A stretch of 64,000 bases of DNA from Ravibacter arvi (GCF_039540405.1 NZ_BAABEY010000005.1:1-64000); one strand, 5' to 3'. Counted from the stretch's first letter, positions 1-9,567 are shown. Notes: a model not told the origin generated them from the letters alone. A program made the numbers and translations.

Positions 1-1432
1 CACCGTTGTCGACATAGGAGGTAGCATTTGCGGGCAGCCTAGCGACGACGGTATAACCTGCATTGTCGGCCAGGCCGGTCTGGCATTGGTCGAGCTGCAG
101 GTCGGAACATCCTTCTTTCCTGTAGACGACGATCTGGGCGCCCGGCAGCTGGCAGGTATAAGGGTCCCATGAGAGGTTGAATGCCCTTGTGGGATTTTCG
201 ACGGCTGTTGCCTTGAGGTTTTTGGGCGCTGGGGCATACACGGTTATTTTAAGGGTAACCATGTCGACCAGCTTCCTGTAAAGGCTTGGGTTGGGATACC
301 CGGGCCTTGGGGAATCTTCGACCTTAAAGGTGACTTCATAAGGTTCATTCCTGACATGCAGGCAGCCGGTCTGCCATGTAAAAACAGCAGAGGCGGTCCC
401 CGGCGGGGGCGATTGGCCTACCTGGAAGGAAGCCAGCTGAGGGTCAACGAGCGAGGACTGGTAGACGCCCCCTGTAGAGGTAAGCCTGAGGTTGTCGCCA
501 TCCGGATCGGTAGCGGTGACGGTGTACCGCGCCGTTGTGCCAGCTTCCACACAGAGGTCCGGGGGTATAGCGAGCTTTGGCCTGGCATTGGGTGCATCCC
601 TGATCCTGATCTGCATGTCCCTTACGATTTCGCCTATTTTGCTTCCGTCGCGCCATTCTTCGACGATGAAGGCTACGTTGTACATTCCGGCAACGGAGGG
701 GGCATCCCATATGAGGTCTCCTGTTATGGGGTCGATTTTGAAATCGGCCTGCCCGGTACCGTCTTCTTTGGGCCCCAGGGGTGGCACGGTATTGGGGTGC
801 CTGTAATCAAAGGGGATGGGAGTTTTCCCGTCGGTGGTAGCACCCAGCGGGGTGAATAACCTGTAGGAAAGGCTGTCGCCGTCTGCATCGAAGGCTCCCG
901 GGTTATGAATGAACCGCTGCCCTATGGCGCCCTGGTCGATGGGCGAGTTGAGCAGGACGGGAGTCCGGTTCATGCCCAGGCTGGCGTTAATGGCCAGCGT
1001 GCTCCTGATAAAAAAGTTGAGGCGGTCGGTAGGCTGGGGGCCTATATTGAGAATGTCTGCGTTCCGGTTGTCGATTCCGAGGTTAATAGTATAGACGCCG
1101 GGAGCGGGGAAGGTATAGATCAGGACGTACTCGTTGCGGGTAGTTTCATTGCCGACATCAATCATACCGTCCAGGCCGCCCACCCGTGGGGTTTTGATAC
1201 CTTCACGCTCTCCTGTGATCCAGAACCATACATCGGTATTAAGTATGGCGGCATCTTTCCCATCGTCGTCCATGTTATAGTACCCGGTGAATTTAATCTC
1301 GTAGGTGAGGAGTGAACTTCCGGGTATTCTTTTCGCTGTAATTTCACCGGCCCGTACATGGGTAGCGTTGGCACGGGTGCCGGTCAGCAGGAAAGCAATG
1401 ACTAGTACCAACAAAGAGGAGAAAGGCTTCAT
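1..1432 (-). CDS. Secreted gliding-motility/T9SS-type surface protein, N-terminal part
   Basis: This reading frame runs open off the left edge, so only the first 477 codons are visible. The ATG at 1432 is followed by a signal peptide (KPFSSLLVLVIAFLLTG) and then ATHVRAGEI, an N-terminal pattern I associate with large Bacteroidota proteins that end in a gliding-motility (type B T9SS) sorting domain. The visible part has Ig/cadherin-like stretches: a DADGDSLSYRL segment near residue 180 and a second DPDGDNLRL segment near 310. A fibronectin-III-like segment (NLSWDPYTC) starts near 410. Likely exported to the cell surface. The C-terminal sorting domain lies outside the window and is inferred. 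It is divergent from sdhC. Confidence 0.75.
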   Translation of the reverse strand, partial: MKPFSSLLVLVIAFLLTGTRANATHVRAGEITAKRIPGSSLLTYEIKFTGYYNMDDDGKDAAILNTDVWFWITGEREGIKTPRVGGLDGMIDVGNETTRNEYVLIYTFPAPGVYTINLGIDNRNADILNIGPQPTDRLNFFIRSTLAINASLGMNRTPVLLNSPIDQGAIGQRFIHNPGAFDADGDSLSYRLFTPLGATTDGKTPIPFDYRHPNTVPPLGPKEDGTGQADFKIDPITGDLIWDAPSVAGMYNVAFIVEEWRDGSKIGEIVRDMQIRIRDAPNARPKLAIPPDLCVEAGTTARYTVTATDPDGDNLRLTSTGGVYQSSLVDPQLASFQVGQSPPPGTASAVFTWQTGCLHVRNEPYEVTFKVEDSPRPGYPNPSLYRKLVDMVTLKITVYAPAPKNLKATAVENPTRAFNLSWDPYTCQLPGAQIVVYRKEGCSDLQLDQCQTGLADNAGYTVVARLPANATSYVDNG

Positions 1433-1531
1433 AAGAATGAGGAACTAAGTCTATTGATAGGGAACAGGTATAGCCAGTGCAAAATCCAATTGCACCGTAT
1501 TTCTGTTGTTAACGCAAAATCAGGAGAGAAT

Positions 1532-1629
1532 GGTATGTGAGGTATGAGGTATGAGCTTTGAGGTGTGAGGGGGCAATCCTCATACCTCATACCTCATACC
1601 TCATACCTCATACCTCACACCTCATACCT
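1532..1629. repeat. Heptamer tandem repeats forming an inverted repeat
   Basis: The right arm (1579-1628) holds seven copies of the 7-mer CTCATAC, one with a C for T change. The left arm (1532-1570) holds about five GAGGTAT units, the reverse complement. The arms can fold into an imperfect hairpin of about 40 bp. It lies between the divergent genes at 1432 and 1799, upstream of the sdh promoter. See the other heptamer arrays at 12261, 19656, 26870, 40206 and 54545. Confidence 0.9.
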
Positions 1630-1717
1630 TTTCAAAATATTCCGATGCCGGATGAGTATGTCTCAACTTAAAAAGATTATAAATAATTGGCGGGTGTCTG
1701 AAATAGTCTACCCTTAG

Positions 1718-1748
1718 TTGTATGAAACTTGAATGTGACTTACCTTTG
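1718..1748 (+). promoter_or_regulatory. Bacteroidota-type promoter of sdhCAB
   Basis: TTG at 1718-1720, a 20-bp spacer, then TACCTTTG at 1741-1748, an exact match to the TAnnTTTG -7 element of Bacteroidota promoters. The start of transcription would be a few bases downstream, giving a 5' leader of about 45 nt before sdhC. The same TTG-N20-TACCTTTG arrangement occurs ahead of the tRNA operon at 10724. Confidence 0.65.
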
Positions 1749-1798
1749 GACACCTTTAAAATGAATAAATTTTACTTAAAACACTCTGGCTGTTTGCT

Positions 1799-2581
1799 AT
1801 GTCTTGGCTAACACAAACTTTAACCAGTTCTATTGGCAAAAAGGTCCTGATGGCATTAACGGGACTTTTTCTATGTCTTTTTCTGGTAGTACACCTGATT
1901 GGAAATCTCCAGCTTTTCAAGGATGACGGCGGGTATGCCTTCAACACCTATGCCGTCACGATGACCACCTTCACGCCTGTTAAGGTGATCTCTTACGTTA
2001 ATTACTTCTTTATCCTTTTTCACGCTTTCTGGGGGATCTACCTGGCGTCTTCCAACCGTAAGGCGCGGAGCGTAAGGTATGCTGTGGTCCATAACCAGTC
2101 CAGCTGGTCGAGCCGCAACATGGCGTTGCTCGGGACCATTCTGCTGGTGTACATTGTGGTGCACATGGGAGATTTCTGGTATAAGTTTCACAACAAACCA
2201 CTGCCATACGTTCAGTATACCGAGGTTCTGGCAACCGGCGAGATATTCTCCCAGGACATGCCTGAGGACTATACGCAGGATGTCAAGCAAGTGGAGTTTG
2301 TCAACGCCGACGAAGGAACGAAAACAGTAATTGTAAAAGATCTGTACGAGACTGTGGCTTTCGCGTTTCAGAATTTTATTCTGGCGTTGTTCTATGTTCT
2401 GAGTATGGTAGTGGTCGGTTTTCACCTGTATCATGGTTTTCAAAGCGCATTCCAGACACTCGGGATTAATCACCCGAAGTACACTCCGCTGATTAAGACC
2501 ATAGGCGCCTGGATCTTCGCGATTGTTATTCCGGCTGCGTTTGCCGCAATGCCTTTGTATTTCTATTTCAAGCAGTTTTAA
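1799..2581 (+). CDS. sdhC: Succinate dehydrogenase/fumarate reductase cytochrome b subunit
   Basis: Membrane anchor of respiratory complex II. The 260-residue protein has five hydrophobic segments (about 15-35, 63-83, 107-125, 188-210, 232-255), as in the SdhC/FrdC type B family that uses menaquinone. Histidines inside or at the edge of helices (H32, H75, H122, H209) are candidate heme b ligands. The soluble loop at about 135-182 between helices III and IV is usual for Bacteroidota. It is first in the sdhCAB order, 42 bp ahead of sdhA, and preceded by a good promoter. No separate SdhD is needed in this class. Identification is firm; which histidines bind heme is inference. Confidence 0.95.
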   Translation: MSWLTQTLTSSIGKKVLMALTGLFLCLFLVVHLIGNLQLFKDDGGYAFNTYAVTMTTFTPVKVISYVNYFFILFHAFWGIYLASSNRKARSVRYAVVHNQSSWSSRNMALLGTILLVYIVVHMGDFWYKFHNKPLPYVQYTEVLATGEIFSQDMPEDYTQDVKQVEFVNADEGTKTVIVKDLYETVAFAFQNFILALFYVLSMVVVGFHLYHGFQSAFQTLGINHPKYTPLIKTIGAWIFAIVIPAAFAAMPLYFYFKQF

Positions 2582-2623
2582 TAGGGGTTCCCCTTGTAAC
2601 GACATAAATTTTAACAAACGAAC

Positions 2624-4612
2624 ATGGCAAGCTCATCACGTTTGGACGCAAAAATTCCCGCAGGCCCGCTTGACAAGAAGTGGTCTCAGTACCGGTCTAC
2701 CGTTCCCCTGGTTAACCCTGCCAACAAACGTAAAATTGAAATAATCGTAATCGGAACCGGTCTTGCCGGGGCATCTGCTGCGGCAACGCTTGCGGAGATG
2801 GGTTACAAAGTAAAGACATTTTGTTTCCAGGATTCACCACGACGGGCACACTCGATTGCGGCCCAGGGGGGGATAAACGCTGCAAAAAATTACCAGAACG
2901 ACGGTGACTCGGTTTACCGCCTGTTTTATGACACGATCAAAGGCGGGGACTACCGCTCGCGTGAAGCGAACGTTCACCGCCTTGCCGAGGTTTCGGGGAA
3001 CATAATTGACCAGTGTGTGGCGCAGGGTGTTCCTTTCGCCCGCGAGTACGGCGGTTTGCTGAGCAACCGTTCCTTCGGAGGCACCCAGGTGCAGCGGACT
3101 TTTTACGCCGCCGGCCAGACCGGGCAGCAGTTGCTGCTGGGGGCTTACTCCGCATTGGAGCGCCAGATCGGTATGGGAACCGTGACGATGTACAACCGTC
3201 ATGAAATGATGGAAGTGGTGATTATCGACGGTAAATGCCGCGGAATCATTGCCAGGAATCTGATCACCGGCAAGCTGGAGCGCCATTTCGGGCATGCCGT
3301 CCTGCTCGCGTCCGGGGGCTATGGCAACGTTTTCTACCTGTCTACCAATGCGATGGGAAGCAACGTGACTGCCGCATGGAAAGCACATAAGAAAGGGGCA
3401 TTCTTCGGAAACCCCTGTTTTACACAGATTCACCCGACCTGTATCCCGGTCTCGGGCGATCACCAGTCGAAGCTGACACTGATGTCGGAATCGCTTCGTA
3501 ATGACGGGCGGATCTGGGTTCCTAAAAAGCAGAATGATACCCGTGCTCCCGGCGCAATTCCGGAAGACGAAAGGGATTATTACCTGGAAAGACGGTATCC
3601 GGCATTCGGAAACCTGGTTCCCCGGGATATCGCTTCGCGCGCAGCAAAAGAGCGTTGCGATGCGGGTTACGGCGTAGGCGCCTCAAAACTGGCGGTATAT
3701 CTCGACTATGCTGCGGCTATCGAGCGGTACGGGATAGGAGAAGCGAATAAGAACAGCATCCACAATCCTTCGAAAGAGGAGATTACCAGGATGGGAAAGG
3801 CGGTTGTCAAGGAAAAATACGGCAACCTTTTCGATATGTACAAGCAAATCACCGGGGAAGATCCCTATGAGGTGCCTATGCGTATCTACCCGGCGGTACA
3901 CTATACCATGGGCGGGCTTTGGGTGGACTACAACCTGATGACGACCGTTCCCGGCCTTTACGCCCTGGGCGAAGCCAATTTCTCTGACCACGGTGCAAAC
4001 CGGCTGGGTGCGTCGGCACTTATGCAGGGCCTGGCAGACGGCTACTTCGTTATTCCGTATACCATCGGCGCTTATCTTTCCAAGGAGATCGGCACCGCTG
4101 CGATCCCGACCACGCATGAAGCCTTTGTCGCGGCTGAGGCGAGTGTTCGGGAGCGGATTGTAAATTTGCTTAATATCAAAGGAAAAACCTCGCCGGAAAT
4201 GTTCCACAGGCGCCTCGGCAAGATTATGTGGGAAAAATGCGGGATGGCGCGGAACAAGCAGGGCCTGGAGTCTGCAATTGTCGAGATTCAGGCGTTGCGG
4301 CGTGAATTCTGGAGCGACGTCCGCGTAATGGGTGGCGCCGACGAATTTAATACCGAATTGGATAAGGCAAGCCGGGTAGCGGATTTCCTCGAATTGGGAG
4401 AGCTGATGTGCCTGGATGCACTAACACGGGAGGAATCCTGCGGCGGACATTTCCGCGAGGAGTTCCAGACTGAAGAAGGAGAAGCTTTGCGGGATGATGA
4501 ACACTTCATCTTCGTTTCCGCCTGGGAATACCTCGCTGAAAGCGAGTGGGAGCTTCACAAAGAAGAATTGGTTTACGAAAACATCAAGATTGCCCAGCGC
4601 AGCTATAAATAA
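2624..4612 (+). CDS. sdhA: Succinate dehydrogenase flavoprotein subunit
   Basis: Catalytic subunit that oxidises succinate to fumarate with covalently bound FAD. The FAD-binding GTGLAGA motif is at residues 44-50, and the HSIAAQGG segment has H76 as the likely covalent FAD-linking histidine. The substrate-site segment HPTCIP is in the middle, and the capping/C-terminal region contains GLYALGEANFSDHGANRLGA. The 662-residue length is normal for the Bacteroidota SdhA/FrdA type B class. It lies between sdhC and sdhB, with only 2 bp to the next start, so translation is probably coupled. Confidence 0.97.
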   Translation: MASSSRLDAKIPAGPLDKKWSQYRSTVPLVNPANKRKIEIIVIGTGLAGASAAATLAEMGYKVKTFCFQDSPRRAHSIAAQGGINAAKNYQNDGDSVYRLFYDTIKGGDYRSREANVHRLAEVSGNIIDQCVAQGVPFAREYGGLLSNRSFGGTQVQRTFYAAGQTGQQLLLGAYSALERQIGMGTVTMYNRHEMMEVVIIDGKCRGIIARNLITGKLERHFGHAVLLASGGYGNVFYLSTNAMGSNVTAAWKAHKKGAFFGNPCFTQIHPTCIPVSGDHQSKLTLMSESLRNDGRIWVPKKQNDTRAPGAIPEDERDYYLERRYPAFGNLVPRDIASRAAKERCDAGYGVGASKLAVYLDYAAAIERYGIGEANKNSIHNPSKEEITRMGKAVVKEKYGNLFDMYKQITGEDPYEVPMRIYPAVHYTMGGLWVDYNLMTTVPGLYALGEANFSDHGANRLGASALMQGLADGYFVIPYTIGAYLSKEIGTAAIPTTHEAFVAAEASVRERIVNLLNIKGKTSPEMFHRRLGKIMWEKCGMARNKQGLESAIVEIQALRREFWSDVRVMGGADEFNTELDKASRVADFLELGELMCLDALTREESCGGHFREEFQTEEGEALRDDEHFIFVSAWEYLAESEWELHKEELVYENIKIAQRSYK

Positions 4613-4614
4613 TC

Positions 4615-5382
4615 ATGAGTCAAGGTAATATGAACCTAACCCTCAAAGTGTGGCGGCAGAAGAACAGCCAGACGGAAGGGTATTTTGAGACGCATCAATT
4701 GTCGGGAATTTCTCCGGACATGTCCTTCCTGGAAATGTTTGATGTGTTGAACGAAAAGCTGGTGGAAGAAAATAAGGAGCCGGTGGCGTTCGATCACGAT
4801 TGCCGTGAGGGAATTTGCGGAATGTGCTCGATGTATATCAATGGGCGACCGCACGGACCGCTGCAGGGGGTTACTACCTGCCAGCTGCACATGCGCTCTT
4901 TCAAAGATGGTGATACCGTAGTGGTAGAACCGTGGCGCGCAACGGCTTTCCCGGTGATCAAGGACCTGGTGGTGGAGCGCGGCGCATTTGACCGGATCGT
5001 AGCAGCAGGCGGTTTTATTTCGGTAAATACCGGTAATGCGCAGGATGCCAATAATTTGCCCATCCCTAAAGACGATGCGGACGAGTCGTTTATGGCTGCG
5101 GCCTGTATTGGTTGCGGAGCATGCGTTGCGGCTTGTAAGAATGCTTCGGCGATGCTTTTTGTGTCCGCCAAGGTTTCGCAGCTTGCGCTGTTGCCCCAGG
5201 GACAGGCCGAAAGGACAATGCGCGCCGAAAAGATGGTAGCCCAGATGGACGAGGAAGGGTTCGGCGCCTGTACCAACACAGGTGCTTGTTCTGCCGAATG
5301 TCCGAAGGAAATCAGCCTGGAGAATATTGCGCGCCTGAACCGGGAGTACCTCGGTGCCAAGTTGTCGTCGAAAACGGTTTAG
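4615..5382 (+). CDS. sdhB: Succinate dehydrogenase iron-sulfur subunit
   Basis: Electron-transfer subunit of complex II. The N-terminal ferredoxin fold carries the [2Fe-2S] ligands C63, C68, C71 and C89 (CREGICGMC pattern). The C-terminal domain has the [4Fe-4S] set C164, C167, C170 and C174, plus C219, C225 and C229 for the [3Fe-4S]/mixed cluster. Its 255 residues fit the family. It is the last gene of the sdhCAB operon and is followed by a strong intrinsic terminator at 5418. Confidence 0.96.
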   Translation: MSQGNMNLTLKVWRQKNSQTEGYFETHQLSGISPDMSFLEMFDVLNEKLVEENKEPVAFDHDCREGICGMCSMYINGRPHGPLQGVTTCQLHMRSFKDGDTVVVEPWRATAFPVIKDLVVERGAFDRIVAAGGFISVNTGNAQDANNLPIPKDDADESFMAAACIGCGACVAACKNASAMLFVSAKVSQLALLPQGQAERTMRAEKMVAQMDEEGFGACTNTGACSAECPKEISLENIARLNREYLGAKLSSKTV

Positions 5383-5417
5383 TTCCGAAGGAACGAAGAT
5401 TCCGGGATATCAGTTAT

Positions 5418-5457
5418 ACCTTCAGCGTCGGGTACGCCCTGCGCTGAAGGTTTTTTT
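5418..5457 (+). terminator. Intrinsic terminator of sdhCAB
   Basis: Perfect 10-bp arms ACCTTCAGCG (5418-5427) and CGCTGAAGGT (5442-5451), a 14-nt loop, and a T-run at 5451-5457. It sits 35 bp after the sdhB stop and just before the nitroreductase gene. Confidence 0.85.
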
Positions 5458-5474
5458 GTTAGTAACCCTACGAT

Positions 5475-6047
5475 ATGTCTTTTTTATCAGATTCACTTAT
5501 TCGTTCCAGGCGAAGTATTTTTCCGCCAAGCTATGTCAGCGAGCCCATTTCAAAGGAAACCATCATGGAGCTGCTCGAAAATGCCAACCATGCCCCCACA
5601 CACAGGCTTACACAGCCGTGGCGTTTTACGGTTTTTACCGGTGAGGGACTGAAAACCCTGGCGGCATTTATGGCCGAGAACTATCGGGCCACCACCAACC
5701 CGGCATCTTTTTCACAGGCAAAATATGACGTTACTGCTGACAAGATTCTAAGATCCGGCGCAGTAATTGCCATCAATGTGGAGCTTCATCCCGAGCTGGT
5801 GCCGGAATGGGAAGAAATTGCTGCCACGGCGGCGGCCGTTCAGAATATCTGGCTCTCGGCCTGGGAGCGGGGTATAGGCGGATACTGGAGTTCGCCGGGC
5901 GGGGCGCTGGAACCGCTGGGAGAATTTCTTAATCTCCCGGAAAACCAGAAAAATATTGGACTGTTTTATCTCGGTCGTCACAACGCGGCGGTGGTTCCGG
6001 CGAGGCGCAGCCCGGTAGAAGAGAAGACCGTTTGGATAGAAGCGTAG
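5475..6047 (+). CDS. Nitroreductase family FMN protein (YdjA-like)
   Basis: A 190-residue nitroreductase-fold protein that would bind FMN and use NAD(P)H to reduce nitro or other electrophilic compounds. The start RSRRSIFPPSYVSEPISKE and the segment ENANHAPTHRLTQPWRF (about 35-51) match the FMN phosphate-binding region of this family. GIGGYWSSPG near 135 and IGLFYLGR near 163 match its later conserved blocks. The physiological substrate cannot be read from sequence. The gene begins 17 bp after the sdh terminator and converges on ileS. Confidence 0.85.
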   Translation: MSFLSDSLIRSRRSIFPPSYVSEPISKETIMELLENANHAPTHRLTQPWRFTVFTGEGLKTLAAFMAENYRATTNPASFSQAKYDVTADKILRSGAVIAINVELHPELVPEWEEIAATAAAVQNIWLSAWERGIGGYWSSPGGALEPLGEFLNLPENQKNIGLFYLGRHNAAVVPARRSPVEEKTVWIEA

Positions 6048-6064
6048 CCGTTTTTAAATAAATT

Positions 6065-6113
6065 AAAGGGGGAAAACGAGGCCGGTGCGTGCCGGTCTCG
6101 CTTTCCCCCTTTC
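6065..6113. terminator. Bidirectional terminator between nitroreductase and ileS
   Basis: Large hairpin with outer arms AAAGGGGGAAA / TTTCCCCCTTT and inner arms CGAGGCCGG / CCGGTCTCG (one G-T pair). A-rich sequence on one side and T-rich on the other let it work for both convergent genes. Confidence 0.8.
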
Positions 6114-6117
6114 TATT

Positions 6118-9100
6118 TTATACCACTTTTGCGGCTACCTGTAGGACGAATTCGTCCATTTCAATTTCAGTAATCGCGGAACCGTTAGCCGATGGCAGAA
6201 ACTCCAGGTCTACTGCCTGCACTTCCTGGCAGATATAGGACTTGTTTAGACTCAGGGATTCGGTCAGCAGGGAGTTGTTGTCGATCAGCGAAATGTGGAT
6301 TTTATCGGTTACTTCAAACCCGCTGTCTTTGCGCAGGTTCTGAATACGGTTTACGAAATCGCGGGCAATACCTTCGCTCCGGAGGGCGTCGGTCAGCGTG
6401 ATGTCAAGTGCTACCGTCACAGCGCCTTCGGAAGCGACCGCCCAGCCGGGAACATCTTCTGTAGTGATTTCTACATCGGAAAGCGTCAGGACTGCTTCTT
6501 TCCCGTCGAAGAGGAGCGGGTAGGCTTCTTTCTGCTCGAGCTGCCGGATATCTTCTGCGGTAAACAATGCTATTTTTGCAGCAATGTCTTTCATTTGAGG
6601 GCCGAATTTCGGACCCAATGCCTTAAAGTTCGGCTTGATTTTTTTCTTCAGTACACCGCCGTCATCCTCTATAAACTCCACCGCTTTTACGTTCACCTCC
6701 GTTAAGATGATAGGCGTTACCGTTTGGATCTGCGAGCGCGTATCCGGGTTGAGAACCGGGACTAAAATGCGCGAAAGTGGCTGCCGGACTTTCAGTTTAT
6801 GGCTTTTTCGGATGGAGTGCACCAGTGAACTGATGGTCTGGGCAAGTTCCATAGACGCTTCCAGCTCCTTGTCAATTGCCTCTGCCGGACGGACCGGCCA
6901 GTCTGTGAGGTGAACCGACTGCTGTCCTGCCGAAAGGTTCCGGAACAACCAGTCAGCAAAGAAAGGGGCGATTGGTGCCATTAGCTTTGAGACGGTTGCG
7001 AGGCAGGTATATAAGGTGTTGTATGCCGCTATTTTATCGGGGTTGAGCGCCCCGGTTGCAGACCCGCCGGTCCAGAAACGGCGGCGGTTCAGCCGGACGT
7101 ACCAGTTGGAGAGGTGCTCCGTCACGAAATCCTGGACAAGACGGCCGGCCTTGGTCGGGTTGTAGCCGTCGAACTGTTCCTCTACTTCCTGCACCAGCGT
7201 ACTTAGCCTCGAAAGGATCCACCGGTCCAGTTCGGTCGGCTTCCCTTCGGTTACATCGGTGATGTTGTATAGAAAACCGTCCAGATTGGCATAAAGCGCA
7301 AAGAAGTTGTAGGTGTTGAACAGAGTTCCGAAGAATTTGCGCTGTACCTCTACAATTCCCTCGGCATTGAACTTCAGGTTGTCCCAGGGTTCGGCGTTGG
7401 TAATCATGTACCAGCGCGTGGCATCGGGTCCGTATTCGGCCAGCGCCTTGAACGGGTCAACGGCATTGCCAAGTCGTTTTGACATCTTATTGCCGTTTTT
7501 ATCCAGTACGAGCCCGGTTGAGACCACGTTTTTAAAAGCTACGGAATCGAAAAGCATACCGGCAATGGCATGTAGGGTGAAGAACCACCCCCTGGTCTGG
7601 TCTACGCCTTCCGAAATGAAGTCGGCTGGGAAGCTGTCATTGAAAACATCCTGGTTTTCAAACGGGTAATGCCATTGTGCGTAAGGCATTGCCCCTGAGT
7701 CGAACCATACGTCGATGAGGTCGGGTTCACGGAACATCACATTGCCTTTTTCCGACACCAGGAAAATCCTGTCTACATAGGGACGGTGCAGGTCGAAGTT
7801 GCCGGCCTCGAGCTGGTCCAGGTAAGTTTGGTTGAACGATTTCTGGTCGGGTGTAAGCGCATCACCGGCATTGGCTTCCAGGATCCTGTTTTTAAGCTCC
7901 CCGATAGATCCGATGCAGGCTTCTTCTCCCAGGCTGTTTTTCCAGATGGGCAGGGGCGTACCCCAATACCGGCTCCGGCTCAGGTTCCAGTCGACCAGGT
8001 TTTCGAGCCAGTTGCCGAACCTGCCGGTCCCGGTGCTTTCCGGGAACCAGTTGATGGTTTTATTCAGCTCTACCAGTTTTTCCCTGACGGTTGTGGTGCG
8101 AATAAACCAGCTATCCAGCGGGTAGTACAAAACCGGTTTGTCCGTCCGCCAGCAGTGCGGGTAGGTGTGTTCGTATTTTTCTACCTTGAAAGCCTTTCCT
8201 TCCTCTTTCAGTTTAATGGCGATCAGTACGTCAGTAGGTTTGAAATCCGGCTGATCCTGTACCTCCTGCGGATAATATTCGGGCTTCACAAACCGTCCTC
8301 CGAATTCGCCTATTTCCTGTACAAACCGCCCGGTCCTGTCTACGATGGGAACTTCTTTTCCAAGTTCATCTTCAACGAGGATAGCCGGAATGCCATTTTG
8401 CTGTGCCACCCGGAAGTCATCGGCGCCAAAGGTAGGTGCGGTGTGTACGATACCGGTACCATCCTCGGTGGTGACGAAATCACCGGTAATGACGCGGAAC
8501 GCCGGCGTACGCGGCTGCACATAGGGTAGCAGCTGCTCGTATTCAATACCTTTCAGGTCGGTTCCTTTGAATTCCCCGACCACGCTCCACGGTAACACCT
8601 TTTTATCGGAACCGGCATAGGTTTCAAAGCCAGCATCGCGCCCTTTTTCGCTGAAGTACTTGGGAAGGAGGTCCTTGGCCAGTACCACCTGGATGGGCGT
8701 GTAGAGGTAGGGGTTAAAAGTTTTGACGAGCACATAGTCAATATTGGCGCCTACCGTCAAAGCCGAGTTAGCCGGGAGTGTCCAGGGAGTAGTAGTCCAC
8801 GCAAGGAAGAAGTTCGGTCCCCACCCGGAGTCGGGAAGCACCCCGTTATTTTTCGCCCTGAACATGGCCACGATAGTGGTATCCTTCACGTTCTTGTAGG
8901 TACCGGGCATATTGAGCTCATGAGACGAAAGGCCGGTACCGGCAGCCGGCGAATAGGGCTGAATGGTATAGCCCTTGTAAAGCAGATCCTTGTCATAGAG
9001 CTTTTTAAGCAGGTTCCATACGCTTTCTATGTAGGCATTGTGGTAGGTGACATACGGGTTTTCCATATCTACCCAATACCCCATCAGATCGGTCATTTCC

Positions 9101-9495
9101 TGCCATTGGTCGGTAAACCGCATGACGGCCTCCCGGCATTTGGCGTTATAGGCCTCCACGCTGATACTCTTGCCGATGTCTTCCTTGGTGATGCCAAGCT
9201 CTTTCTCTACCTGGAGTTCGACAGGAAGGCCGTGGGTATCCCAGCCACCTTTCCGTTTCACCTGGAAACCGCGCAGCGTTTTATAACGGCAGAAAATGTC
9301 TTTTATGGTACGCGCCATTACGTGGTGAATGCCGGGCGTCCCGTTCGCAGACGGCGGTCCTTCGTAGAAGGTAAAGGACGGCGCCCCGTTCCGGATTTCA
9401 ACCGACTTCTCGAAAACCTGGTTTTTCTTCCAGAAATCCAACACTTCTTTGGCTAATTGGGCATACTGAAGCCCTTTATATTCTTTGTAGCTCAT
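6118..9495 (-). CDS. ileS: Isoleucyl-tRNA synthetase, type 2, with swapped GIHH signature
   Basis: Charges tRNA-Ile with isoleucine. The 1125-residue length, the N-terminal YEGPPSANGTPGIHHVMART segment, the editing domain and the KMSKRLGNAVDP motif near residue 669 identify a class I IleRS of the longer (eukaryote-like, type 2) form. The class signature HxGH is replaced by G55-I56-H57-H58, so the first and third residues are exchanged. This GxHH form has been described in some bacterial type 2 IleRS enzymes and linked to very high mupirocin resistance. The zinc-finger C-terminus of type 1 enzymes is not seen. The upstream gene on the same strand is the acyltransferase at 9645. Confidence 0.95.
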   Translation of the reverse strand: MSYKEYKGLQYAQLAKEVLDFWKKNQVFEKSVEIRNGAPSFTFYEGPPSANGTPGIHHVMARTIKDIFCRYKTLRGFQVKRKGGWDTHGLPVELQVEKELGITKEDIGKSISVEAYNAKCREAVMRFTDQWQEMTDLMGYWVDMENPYVTYHNAYIESVWNLLKKLYDKDLLYKGYTIQPYSPAAGTGLSSHELNMPGTYKNVKDTTIVAMFRAKNNGVLPDSGWGPNFFLAWTTTPWTLPANSALTVGANIDYVLVKTFNPYLYTPIQVVLAKDLLPKYFSEKGRDAGFETYAGSDKKVLPWSVVGEFKGTDLKGIEYEQLLPYVQPRTPAFRVITGDFVTTEDGTGIVHTAPTFGADDFRVAQQNGIPAILVEDELGKEVPIVDRTGRFVQEIGEFGGRFVKPEYYPQEVQDQPDFKPTDVLIAIKLKEEGKAFKVEKYEHTYPHCWRTDKPVLYYPLDSWFIRTTTVREKLVELNKTINWFPESTGTGRFGNWLENLVDWNLSRSRYWGTPLPIWKNSLGEEACIGSIGELKNRILEANAGDALTPDQKSFNQTYLDQLEAGNFDLHRPYVDRIFLVSEKGNVMFREPDLIDVWFDSGAMPYAQWHYPFENQDVFNDSFPADFISEGVDQTRGWFFTLHAIAGMLFDSVAFKNVVSTGLVLDKNGNKMSKRLGNAVDPFKALAEYGPDATRWYMITNAEPWDNLKFNAEGIVEVQRKFFGTLFNTYNFFALYANLDGFLYNITDVTEGKPTELDRWILSRLSTLVQEVEEQFDGYNPTKAGRLVQDFVTEHLSNWYVRLNRRRFWTGGSATGALNPDKIAAYNTLYTCLATVSKLMAPIAPFFADWLFRNLSAGQQSVHLTDWPVRPAEAIDKELEASMELAQTISSLVHSIRKSHKLKVRQPLSRILVPVLNPDTRSQIQTVTPIILTEVNVKAVEFIEDDGGVLKKKIKPNFKALGPKFGPQMKDIAAKIALFTAEDIRQLEQKEAYPLLFDGKEAVLTLSDVEITTEDVPGWAVASEGAVTVALDITLTDALRSEGIARDFVNRIQNLRKDSGFEVTDKIHISLIDNNSLLTESLSLNKSYICQEVQAVDLEFLPSANGSAITEIEMDEFVLQVAAKVV

Positions 9496-9559
9496 CGTTA
9501 TACTCAGCGACCCCTTATCGCGCTTTGGTAGGGTCCGTTAAGACTGTTGTTTGGGACTG

Positions 9560-9567
9560 CAAAATTA
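9560..9567 (-). promoter_or_regulatory. Possible -7 promoter element for ileS
   Basis: Read on the minus strand the site is TAATTTTG, an exact TAnnTTTG match 65 bp ahead of the ileS start. No TTTG is found at the expected -33 distance (a TTTTG lies closer), so this is a weak call. Confidence 0.35.

Noticed and set aside
1871..2617. 248-codon frame antisense to sdhC
   Set aside because: A shadow of the sdhC codons; no domain or promoter, and sdhC is firm.
5354..5644. 96-codon frame bridging sdhB and the nitroreductase
   Set aside because: It runs through the terminator hairpin and has no protein-like features; both flanking genes are firm in other frames.
7786..8529. Long open frame antisense to ileS
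   Set aside because: It mirrors ileS coding sequence, has no family motif and no upstream signal; the ileS reading is certain.
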